Assembly (NCBI GenBank): GCA_947174455.1
Contig: CAMWIZ010000055.1
Coordinates: 1 to 6,277, forward strand
Length of the DNA: 6,277 nucleotides
Origin: an uncultured Clostridia bacterium
Lineage (GTDB): Bacteria; Bacillota; Clostridia; Oscillospirales; Acutalibacteraceae
Direction: 5' to 3'
The notes beneath the pieces were generated by a model. That model was not told the origin of the DNA and searched no databases. It was given only the letters and a program-made list of their open reading frames with translations. Within the stretch, counting starts at the first letter, position 1. Each line of letters begins with the position of its first letter. The translations under genes and the position numbers were made by a program. Of this stretch, positions 1-6,277 are shown in pieces.

Positions 1-6
1 ATATAA

Positions 7-13
7 GAGGTGA
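7..13 (+). promoter_or_regulatory. Ribosome binding site that decides the ypeB start
   Basis: The sequence GAGGTGA matches the 3' part of the consensus Shine-Dalgarno AGGAGGTGA. It sits 5 nt before a GTG at 19..21 when measured from its last base, and 8 nt from the GAGG core, which is good spacing. The alternative in-frame GTG at 10..12 lies inside this site and would have no visible ribosome binding site of its own. This favours the start at 19. Confidence 0.7.
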
Positions 14-18
14 ACGCT

Positions 19-1374
19 GTGTCCAGGTCTTTTTCCAGAAGAGTATTAGTGAGAATAGTTTCGTATTCGCTTGCCGCCGCAGTTTTGCTGTTAGGTGCAG
101 GGATAAGCGGGTATAAGCTCATGTCACGCTACAAAACAACAATAGAATACAAATATCAATCTGCACTGAACAACTTGTCTGACTACATGTCAAACATTAA
201 ATCAACGCTTGAAAAGGGGCTGTACGCAAACACAGCTGCTCAACAACAGCCGCTTCTGGCAAAGCTTATGACGATGACAGAGGGAGCAAAGGCTTCCATG
301 GGGCAGCTTCCTATCAGCGGTGAGCAATCGGAGACAATACAAAAGTACTTTGCACAAATCGGTGACTTCTCCTCCTTTGCACTTACAAAGCTTGCAAAGG
401 ATATTCCGTTAAGTGATGAGGAAAGGGAAACCCTCAGCATTTTCTACGAATATGCAAAGGAACTTGATATGTCCATCAGCGACATATCCGCAATTTACGG
501 CAATGGTGGGATTGACTTGGGTGAAAGCATAACCCTAACCGGAAATCTTGAGAACATCGGCGATGAAGTCGAGGAGCTTACGCTCGACAGCGGTTTCCGT
601 GAGATGAATGAAGGCTTTACGGATTACCCCACAATGATTTATGACGGACCATTTTCCGATCATATGCTAAGGCAGGAAGCAATGCTTCTGAAGGGTCAAA
701 AGGAAATAACTAAGTATGAAGCACTGGCGGTTGCGTCGGACTTTATCGGTTGCTCACAAGGCGACCTATCCTATGACGGGGAAAGCGGGGGAAATTTACC
801 GACCTACAACTTTTCGGGCAAAGATATATACATTACCGTAACAAAAGTGGGCGGTATGATAAATATCTTTGAGCGATACAGTGACGTACACGAAAGCAAG
901 CTTAACTTTGCACAAGCTACAGAGAAGGCAAAAAAATTTTTAAAACAGGAGCTGGGTAATGATTTTTCCGAAAGCTACTATGTAAATCAGGGCAATATAT
1001 GCACCATAAATTTTGCCTACACAGAGAATGAAACCGTATATTACAGCGACCTTATAAAGGTGGGTATAGATATGTCAAGCGGCGAAGTAGCAAGCTACTG
1101 TGCAACGGGATACATTATGAACCACCGCAAAAGGGAACAGTCCTCTCCTGTTTTAACACAAGAGGAAGCAGAGCAATCCGTCAGCCCCTTGCTAAAGGTG
1201 GAAAGCACCAAGCAGACAGTTATACCAAACGGGGGCACAAACGAGGCTCTTTGCTATGAGTTCACCTGCAAAAGCGGTGATGAAACCGTACTTGTATATA
1301 TCAATGCAGAAACAGGCATGGAGGAACAGATTTACATTGTTCTTCAGCAGGACAACGGAATACTGGTAGTATAA
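19..1374 (+). CDS. ypeB: Spore germination protein YpeB
   Basis: In known spore formers YpeB is an inner-membrane-anchored spore protein needed for localisation and stability of the cortex-lytic enzyme SleB, and so for cortex breakdown at germination. The 451-residue length matches the family (about 450). Visible parts are a short basic N-terminus, one membrane segment at about residues 11-32, a helical region (35-160) with the family-like IGDF (114-117) and PLSDEERETL, the clostridial-type YPTMIYDGPFSDH (203-215), then PepSY-like repeats at roughly 230-288, 293-365 and 378-442, including GYIMNHRKR near 365-373. GTG at 19 is chosen because GAGGTGA at 7..13 serves it; an in-frame GTG at 10 would add three residues. 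A TAA at 4..6 could be the stop of an upstream gene. In many genomes that gene is sleB, but this one lies outside the window. The gene ends in a strong terminator. The family call is firm and the exact start less so. Confidence 0.93.
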   Translation: MSRSFSRRVLVRIVSYSLAAAVLLLGAGISGYKLMSRYKTTIEYKYQSALNNLSDYMSNIKSTLEKGLYANTAAQQQPLLAKLMTMTEGAKASMGQLPISGEQSETIQKYFAQIGDFSSFALTKLAKDIPLSDEERETLSIFYEYAKELDMSISDISAIYGNGGIDLGESITLTGNLENIGDEVEELTLDSGFREMNEGFTDYPTMIYDGPFSDHMLRQEAMLLKGQKEITKYEALAVASDFIGCSQGDLSYDGESGGNLPTYNFSGKDIYITVTKVGGMINIFERYSDVHESKLNFAQATEKAKKFLKQELGNDFSESYYVNQGNICTINFAYTENETVYYSDLIKVGIDMSSGEVASYCATGYIMNHRKREQSSPVLTQEEAEQSVSPLLKVESTKQTVIPNGGTNEALCYEFTCKSGDETVLVYINAETGMEEQIYIVLQQDNGILVV

Positions 1375-1375
1375 C

Positions 1376-1419
1376 AAAAACGGATAATGGACACGCAAGC
1401 GGTTCATTATCCGTTTTTT
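1376..1419. terminator. Intrinsic, probably bidirectional terminator between ypeB and valS
   Basis: The arm AAAAACGGATAATG (1376..1389) pairs perfectly with CATTATCCGTTTTT (1405..1418). A G-T, A-T, C-G extension brings the stem to 17 bp around a 9-nt loop (1393..1401). On the + strand the right arm ends in six T residues (1414..1419), two bases after the ypeB stop. On the - strand the other arm gives five T residues followed by a U-rich stretch, about 60 nt after the valS stop. The hairpin can therefore end both converging transcripts. Confidence 0.9.
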
Positions 1420-1481
1420 ACTACTAAGCTAGTACTTGATTCGTTCTGCTTGTCTTTGACCTTAGCAATCAGCAATATTTA

Positions 1482-4100
1482 TTACTTTAAAGCATCAATA
1501 GCGGCGGTAATCATTGCAATTTTCTCCTGCTCCTTGGCAGCTTGTGACTTAATTTTCTCTATTACCTTTTCAGGAGCTTTTGACATAAAGCCTGCGTTAT
1601 TAAGCTTGCCCTCGTCCTGTGCGAGCAGCTTTTTGGTTGCTTCCAGTTCTTTGTTCAGTCGCTTTAACTCGGCCTCTTTATCCACAAGCTCATCCATAGG
1701 GATATATATTTTTGCATCTGCCGTTACAACGGTAACTGCTCCGTCAATGTCATAGGCTTCGCCCACCTCAACCTCACTTGCAGATGCAAGCTTACAGATA
1801 AATTTTGCACCGTTCGTGAAGGTATCCCTAAAGGATGATGCTACATAAACCTTAGCTTTTCTTGACGGGGGCACATTCATCTCAGAGCGTCTGTTTCTGA
1901 TAGCCTTGACAGCGTCCATTATTCTTGTCATTTCCGCTGTAGCCTCAATGAAATTAAGTTCTTCCTTATACTCAGGGAAGCTTGACAGCATAATTGTTTC
2001 ACCCTCATGCGGAAGTGACTGCCAAATCTCCTCCGTAATAAACGGCATAAACGGGTGCAGCAGCCTGAGTGCTTGGTCAAGAACCCACACCAATACCTGT
2101 CTTGCATTCTGTGCGGACTGACCGTCACTCTGAAGTCTTGCCTTTGCAAGCTCAATGTACCAATCGCAATAACAGTCCCAAATAAAGTCGTAAACCTTTT
2201 GCACAGCTATACCCAACTCATACTTGTCAAGGTTCTCGCAAACCTCCTTGGCAACGTTGTTGAGGGTACTGATAATCCATTTATCCTCTGTTTCCAGCTC
2301 TTGCGGAAGCTTGTTTTCCACGTCAAAGTCGTCAATGTTCATGTGAACAAATCGGCTTGCATTCCACAGCTTATTTGCAAAGTTTCTGCTTGCTTCCACT
2401 CTCTCATTGTAGAAACGCATATCATTGCCGGGTGCGTTGCCTGTGACAAGAGTAAGTCTGAGAGCATCTGCACCGTACTTCTCAATAATCTCAAGCGGAT
2501 CTATTCCGTTACCGAGCGACTTGCTCATTTTTCTGCCCTGAGAGTCACGAACCAAACCGTGAATAAGAACAGTTCCAAACGGAATTTTACCGACATGCTC
2601 CAGTCCGCTGAACATCATACGCATAACCCAGAAAGGGATAATGTCGTATCCTGTTACAAGCACACTTGTCGGGTAAAAGTATTCAAGCTCCTCCGTACTG
2701 TCAGGCCAGCCGAGTGTGCTGAACGGCCATAATGCCGACGAGAACCATGTATCAAGAGTATCGGGGTCTTGACGCATTTGACTTCCGCATTTGGGGCAGC
2801 AAACAGTATTTTCTTTTGTAACCACGGTTTCGCCGCAGTCGTCACAGTAGAAAGCAGGAATTTGATGTCCCCACCACAACTGACGAGAAATACACCAGTC
2901 ACGGATATTTTCAAGCCAGTGGAAATATGTTTTTTCAAAGTGTGTAGGTACAAAACGTGTTTCGTTATTTTTAACAGCATCAATGGCAGGACCTGCAAGG
3001 GGCTTCATCTTGACGAACCACTGCTTTGAAACTCTGGGTTCAACTGTTGTTGAACATCTGTAGCAAGTGCCGACATTATGTGCATAGTCCTCAATCTTAA
3101 CTAATGCACCCTCTGCCTCCAAGTCGGCTACAATAGCCTTTCTTGCTTCATATCTGTCCATACCTGCATACTTCGGGTAATCGTCTGTAATTTTAGCGTC
3201 ATCTGTCATTACATTGATAACCTCAAGGTTATGACGCAGACCTACCTCAAAGTCATTGGGGTCATGTGCAGGTGTTATTTTAACAACGCCCGTACCGAAG
3301 TCCATCTCAACATAGTCGTCCGCAACAATTGGAATTTCTCTGTGAACTATAGGAAGAATAAGAGTTTTTCCAACCATATCCTTATAACGCTCATCGTTTG
3401 GATTAACTGCAACGGCAGTATCGCCAAGCAAGGTTTCCGGTCTGGTGGTGGCAAGGTTAATATACCCGCTGCCGTCGGAAAGAGGGTAACGCAAATGCCA
3501 GAAGTGACCTGCCTGCTCCTCATACTCAACCTCTGCATCGGAGATAGATGTAAGGCAATGCGGACACCAATTTATTATACGCTCGCCGCGGTAAATAAGC
3601 CCCTTCTCGTAAAGGCGGACAAAAACCTCCTTAACAGCCTTGTTGCAGCCTTCGTCCATAGTAAAGCGTTCACGCTCCCAATCGGCAGAAGAGCCGATTT
3701 TTCTGAGCTGCTTTACTATACGTCCGCCGTACTCTTCCTTCCATGCCCAAGCTCGCTTTAAAAATTCATCCCTGCCAATATCCTCTTTTGTGATGCCCTC
3801 TTTACGCATAGCCTCAACAATTTTCGCCTCTGTCGCAATAGAAGCATGGTCTGTACCGGGAAGCCACAATGCACTGTAGCCCTGCATCCTTTTAAATCTT
3901 ATAAGAATATCCTGCAAGGTATTATCCAGTGCATGACCCATATGCAACTGACCTGTGATATTCGGCGGCGGCATTACAATAGTGTACGGTCTTTTATCCT
4001 TATCAACCTCCGCATGGAAGTAACCGTTATTCATCCAAAATTCATAAATTCTGTTTTCAAACTGCCCCGGCTCATAAGCCTTAGCAAGTTCCTTTGCCAT
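1482..4100 (-). CDS. valS: Valyl-tRNA synthetase (ValRS), class Ia
   Basis: This cytosolic enzyme (EC 6.1.1.9) charges tRNA-Val with valine using ATP and hydrolyses mischarged threonyl-tRNA-Val. The 872 residues are typical for bacterial ValRS. The HIGH-type signature is HMGH at 53-56 in the context [13 protein letters not shown], which is diagnostic of ValRS rather than IleRS. The CP1 editing domain (about 190-345) has [10 protein letters not shown] from 218 and TPAHDPND ending at 283. Likely metal-binding pairs are C179/C182 with C346/C349, and C419/C422 with C435/C438. The catalytic KMSKS is at 524-528. The anticodon-binding domain covers about 605-750, and a charged C-terminal coiled coil about 803-872, as expected for ValRS. 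The ATG at 4098..4100 is preceded by GGAGG at 4110..4114 with 9-nt spacing. It is the first start after a good promoter at 4220..4248. No residues are missing or frames broken. Confidence 0.98.
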   Translation of the reverse strand: MAKELAKAYEPGQFENRIYEFWMNNGYFHAEVDKDKRPYTIVMPPPNITGQLHMGHALDNTLQDILIRFKRMQGYSALWLPGTDHASIATEAKIVEAMRKEGITKEDIGRDEFLKRAWAWKEEYGGRIVKQLRKIGSSADWERERFTMDEGCNKAVKEVFVRLYEKGLIYRGERIINWCPHCLTSISDAEVEYEEQAGHFWHLRYPLSDGSGYINLATTRPETLLGDTAVAVNPNDERYKDMVGKTLILPIVHREIPIVADDYVEMDFGTGVVKITPAHDPNDFEVGLRHNLEVINVMTDDAKITDDYPKYAGMDRYEARKAIVADLEAEGALVKIEDYAHNVGTCYRCSTTVEPRVSKQWFVKMKPLAGPAIDAVKNNETRFVPTHFEKTYFHWLENIRDWCISRQLWWGHQIPAFYCDDCGETVVTKENTVCCPKCGSQMRQDPDTLDTWFSSALWPFSTLGWPDSTEELEYFYPTSVLVTGYDIIPFWVMRMMFSGLEHVGKIPFGTVLIHGLVRDSQGRKMSKSLGNGIDPLEIIEKYGADALRLTLVTGNAPGNDMRFYNERVEASRNFANKLWNASRFVHMNIDDFDVENKLPQELETEDKWIISTLNNVAKEVCENLDKYELGIAVQKVYDFIWDCYCDWYIELAKARLQSDGQSAQNARQVLVWVLDQALRLLHPFMPFITEEIWQSLPHEGETIMLSSFPEYKEELNFIEATAEMTRIMDAVKAIRNRRSEMNVPPSRKAKVYVASSFRDTFTNGAKFICKLASASEVEVGEAYDIDGAVTVVTADAKIYIPMDELVDKEAELKRLNKELEATKKLLAQDEGKLNNAGFMSKAPEKVIEKIKSQAAKEQEKIAMITAAIDALK

Positions 4101-4219
4101 ATTACAAAACCTCCGTATTGGGACAAATCATATTTTCTGAAAAACATAAAAGAAACGGATTTTTAACCCGACCGTTATGCTAATGATACGTCCGAAATTC
4201 TGATAAACAATTACTTTAT

Positions 4220-4248
4220 ATTATCGCATTTACTTACTTTTTTGTCAA
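4220..4248 (-). promoter_or_regulatory. Sigma-A-type promoter of valS
   Basis: Read on the - strand, a perfect -35 TTGACA (4248..4243) is followed by a 17-nt spacer and GATAAT (4225..4220, five of six matches to TATAAT). A TGC directly upstream forms an extended -10. The predicted start is near 4213, giving a leader of about 113 nt before the valS ATG. The promoter lies just past the end of the upstream peptidase gene, so valS can be transcribed independently. Confidence 0.75.
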
Positions 4249-4301
4249 TAGCGGTGAACGGAGCGTTGTGAGCCTTAGCCCCATATGGCACTGCGAATAC
4301 A

Positions 4302-6062
4302 TCAGAAGTCAGAGATAATATCCAATGCCCTTTTTTGAATAAGTGATGCGTCCTTTAACGTGATTTTTCCGTCTAAATTCACGTCCGCATTTATCATTGC
4401 ATTATCGGTATAAGTGTCGCTGTCTATACCTATAGACATTTTTTGTACTCTCTGTGCGTCCTTTAGAAGAATATCACCGTCATTGTCAATGTCGCCCAAT
4501 CTGTTAGTTGTGGCAATTACCTTAAAGCTAAGCTTACCCACCCTACTTTCAGGGTAGGCATAGATTGTCGTTAAATCGCCTATTTTTCCGTTAAGATAAT
4601 AGTAACCTTCCCCTTCTTGTACATTCGGACGCATGACTACGTTATTATCGGAATTATACATTGTTTCTGCTACACCAATACGTGCGGCAATATTTCTTTC
4701 GTCACGACTGAAGCGGCTCATATCAATTTGCACACCGATAAATGCCTCGCCCTCCGGCAGGGTAAAGTTCTTTATGTCAATACTCTGGTAGCCTGAGTAC
4801 TCTATAACTCCCGAATTAAGTACTGTCCATGAGGCTGTATCGCTTGACGGCTCTCCATTTACAGAAGGAATATAGTAAACTGTATAGTTTGCGTCTGCAC
4901 TTTCTGTTTCAAAAATCACCTTTTCCATTATATTGTGCTGACCGTCAAAGTTGAATTTGCTTATGTAAGTTACATCAGGGTAATACAACCCGTCGTAGCC
5001 ATTGTATATACCTATACTGTTCGTTACGCCGTCATCTTCGTTTTGGTAAATAATATCATATGGATTGTTGGTTCTTACATCTGTTATCGCAAAACCGAAG
5101 CCCATTACATTTTCCATATTGAGAAAATAATCTTCGTAAGACATCCAGAAGTAACCGCCGTCGCTCCACCAATCTCCCCAACTGTTTTTAACAAGCCAAG
5201 CACCGTCATTTTCCGGTGTATTGTTAAATGCCTCCTTGGGATAGTTATCGTCCCAACCAACTATGCACACAGCGTGACCGTAGTAATTGACGGGATAATC
5301 TAAGTTATTTATCCCATGCTCAAGCGGTGGATAGTAGAAATTTTTGCAACCGTTGTATTCACTCATATAAATCTGGTCATCATTATAGGAGGAGTTAACT
5401 CCTCCGTACCTGTATACAGCATTTTTTATGGTTTCTACATCACCGGATAAGTACATTGCCCCCGTAACATTATACGGAATACTTGCAGTATCCATATTTG
5501 ACGGGAGGGTATTTGTATTACTGCCATCATAGGGAACTTCGTTTTCTGTCGCAGGGCCTTGCCATGACATATAGTACCCTAAGGCTATGGCGGCAAAACC
5601 GCCGCTGTCAATAGTGTTGTTTTGCCAGCCAAAGCCGTCCGTGTTGTACTGCGATGTTCCCCACCAAGCCAAGTGATTTTCCGACAAATCGTGTACGCCC
5701 TTTCCGTCCTTTATTAAAAAGGCCTCCAGTGCAGATGTACTTCCAAATGCCCAGCAGGTACCATGCTCTCCTTGATTTTTTACCGATGTAACTTCGCTTT
5801 TGTAAGAGGACGGGAGTAAACCTGAAGAATGCAGTACAGTACCCTGATGTGTGTTTTTTGTTATCTGAACTCCTGAATCCTCCGACACAATAAGCGAACC
5901 TTTCTTCACAGCATCGTAAAGCTCGGACTCAGCCGCCGGACTGCCTACTGCAACATAATTTTCATCAATTTCCGCAGCATCTGCACCTACGACTGCCGAT
6001 ACCGCCACAGCGGCTGTTGTAAAAATTACGGCAGCTTTTTTTGCAGAAAAGTTATCACCCAT
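4302..6062 (-). CDS. Secreted C1A (papain-family) cysteine peptidase with lectin-like region and C-terminal dockerin
   Basis: A predicted extracellular cysteine endopeptidase of 586 residues. A signal peptide is visible: KK at 8-9, a hydrophobic stretch at 10-26 and a likely cut near ADA/A (27-30). After a short pro-region comes the papain fold (about 83-330) with Q97 (oxyanion hole), C103 in GTCWAF (nucleophile), H263 in YGHAV and N293 in VKNSWG, so the catalytic set is complete. Residues about 335-517 resemble the lectin-like domain often found after the peptidase in clostridial C1A proteins; this assignment is from memory. The C-terminus (about 521-586) is a type I dockerin with two calcium loops, D524-D535 and D560-D571. 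The dockerin should anchor the enzyme to a cohesin-bearing scaffoldin, which is not in this window. The ATG at 6060..6062 is chosen because AAGGGGG precedes it; a TTG at 6110 and ATGs at 6098 and 6092 would put 5-16 extra residues before the signal peptide. Substrate is unknown. Confidence 0.92.
   Translation of the reverse strand: MGDNFSAKKAAVIFTTAAVAVSAVVGADAAEIDENYVAVGSPAAESELYDAVKKGSLIVSEDSGVQITKNTHQGTVLHSSGLLPSSYKSEVTSVKNQGEHGTCWAFGSTSALEAFLIKDGKGVHDLSENHLAWWGTSQYNTDGFGWQNNTIDSGGFAAIALGYYMSWQGPATENEVPYDGSNTNTLPSNMDTASIPYNVTGAMYLSGDVETIKNAVYRYGGVNSSYNDDQIYMSEYNGCKNFYYPPLEHGINNLDYPVNYYGHAVCIVGWDDNYPKEAFNNTPENDGAWLVKNSWGDWWSDGGYFWMSYEDYFLNMENVMGFGFAITDVRTNNPYDIIYQNEDDGVTNSIGIYNGYDGLYYPDVTYISKFNFDGQHNIMEKVIFETESADANYTVYYIPSVNGEPSSDTASWTVLNSGVIEYSGYQSIDIKNFTLPEGEAFIGVQIDMSRFSRDERNIAARIGVAETMYNSDNNVVMRPNVQEGEGYYYLNGKIGDLTTIYAYPESRVGKLSFKVIATTNRLGDIDNDGDILLKDAQRVQKMSIGIDSDTYTDNAMINADVNLDGKITLKDASLIQKRALDIISDF
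4305..4499 (-). other. Type I dockerin domain coding segment
   Basis: This stretch encodes residues about 522-586 of the peptidase. It contains two EF-hand-like repeats. The first loop is DIDNDGDILLKD and the second DVNLDGKITLKD, both with calcium ligands at positions 1, 3, 5, 7 and 12. The following helices read AQRVQK and ASLIQK. Positions 10/11 are LK and positions 17/18 are QK in both repeats. The domain family binds cohesin modules on scaffoldins or cell-surface proteins. The assignment from the duplicated loops is secure; the cohesin partner cannot be named. Confidence 0.93.
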
Positions 6063-6070
6063 AATCTTGT

Positions 6071-6077
6071 CCCCCTT
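6071..6077 (-). promoter_or_regulatory. Ribosome binding site that decides the peptidase start
   Basis: On the - strand AAGGGGG lies 8 nt before the ATG at 6060..6062. It supports this start over the upstream in-frame TTG (6110) and ATGs (6098, 6092), which have no comparable purine-rich site. The chosen start also places the signal peptide directly at the N-terminus. Confidence 0.75.
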
Positions 6078-6183
6078 TTTATGTAATTGCATCTGCATAT
6101 CAGCGGTCAAATAGAAAAATTATGCGATGCAAAAGCAGCCATTTTTATATGAATTGTGTTATCACATAAAATCCACTTATGGC

Positions 6184-6203
6184 TAATTGTATTTGTACAA
6201 TTA
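6184..6203. promoter_or_regulatory. Candidate operator: perfect 8+8 bp dyad over the peptidase transcription start
   Basis: TAATTGTA (6184..6191) and TACAATTA (6196..6203) are perfect inverted repeats separated by TTTG. The dyad overlaps the -10 box (6200..6205) and is centred at the predicted start (about 6193). Because only half of it would be transcribed, it is better explained as a DNA site for a dimeric repressor than as an RNA hairpin. No regulator is encoded in the window, so the factor is unknown. Confidence 0.5.
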
Positions 6204-6228
6204 TATCAATCTTTTGCCTTGTTGTAAA
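6200..6228 (-). promoter_or_regulatory. Extended -10 sigma-A-type promoter of the peptidase gene
   Basis: On the - strand TTTACA (6228..6223, five of six matches to TTGACA) is followed by a 17-nt spacer and a perfect TATAAT (6205..6200). A TGA directly before the -10 gives the extended -10 TGN. The predicted start near 6193 leaves a 5' leader of about 131 nt before the ATG at 6062. I see no recognisable riboswitch in this leader. Confidence 0.78.
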
Positions 6229-6277
6229 GACTTTAAAAAGAGCAACAGTAATATTTTAGTAAGATCCGTCATAGTAT

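Noticed and set aside
1420..1481. Short gap between the terminator and the valS stop
   Set aside because: I looked for a small gene, a second terminator or a regulatory RNA and saw only minor repeats such as two ATTGCT copies on the - strand.
1387..1755. + strand open frame starting in the terminator
   Set aside because: It begins inside the terminator loop region and runs antisense to the valS C-terminal coiled coil, with a low-complexity Ser-rich product. It is a shadow frame.
2055..2732. Long + strand open frame (225 codons) opposite valS
   Set aside because: It lies wholly antisense to a clearly intact valS, has no recognisable domain, and its composition reads as the complement of the synthetase. 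Other + strand frames at 3231..3761, 3846..4166 and 4935..5303 fail for the same reason.
4154..4176. Possible small hairpins in the valS leader (AACGG/CCGTT, or an overlapping 6-bp stem with an AAA loop at 4156..4170)
   Set aside because: The stems are only 5-6 bp with a wobble pair or a 13-nt loop, and the following U-rich run is interrupted. This is too weak to call an attenuator or terminator.
6155..6166. TGTG-TTAT-CACA inverted repeat in the peptidase leader
   Set aside because: The arms are only 4 bp and do not extend. It sits downstream of the predicted start and is not distinguishable from chance in A+T-rich DNA.
6201..6277. Short - strand open frame of about 25 codons reaching the window edge, with a hydrophobic run
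   Set aside because: No ribosome binding site is visible, the frame contains the -35 and most of the -10 of the peptidase promoter, and it is cut by the window end. It could be the tail of an unseen gene, but the sequence does not support a call.

Overview
The window holds three complete genes and no tRNA, rRNA, mobile element or CRISPR array. The spore-germination gene ypeB, the clostridial-type protein sequences, moderately low G+C and a dockerin-tagged secreted protease point to a spore-forming anaerobic Firmicute. The Oscillospiraceae/Ruminococcaceae, where dockerin systems are common, are the likeliest home. The species is inferred from content only and is not established.

Layout. On the + strand, ypeB (19..1374) starts a few bases inside the window. 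A strong hairpin terminator at 1376..1419 lies between ypeB and the converging valS and looks usable from both sides. On the - strand, valS (1482..4100) encodes a normal full-length valyl-tRNA synthetase. It has its own sigma-A-like promoter at 4220..4248 and a leader of about 113 nt without T-box sequence. Upstream of it, also on the - strand, a gene at 4302..6062 encodes a secreted papain-family (C1A) cysteine peptidase with a lectin-like middle region and a C-terminal type I dockerin. A strong extended -10 promoter (6200..6228) sits in front of it, and an 8+8 bp perfect dyad (6184..6203) is centred on the predicted transcription start.

The three genes do not form a pathway. YpeB works with the cortex-lytic enzyme SleB in germination, ValS is a housekeeping enzyme, and the peptidase probably docks onto a cohesin-bearing scaffold outside the cell. 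No clear terminator separates the peptidase gene from valS, so some read-through into valS is possible.

I found no convincing new multi-gene system. The points most worth a second look are the dockerin on a protease, with near-identical recognition positions in its two repeats, and the operator-like dyad that suggests the protease is regulated. Gene-free stretches are all under 300 bases: 1375..1481, 4101..4301 and 6063..6277.
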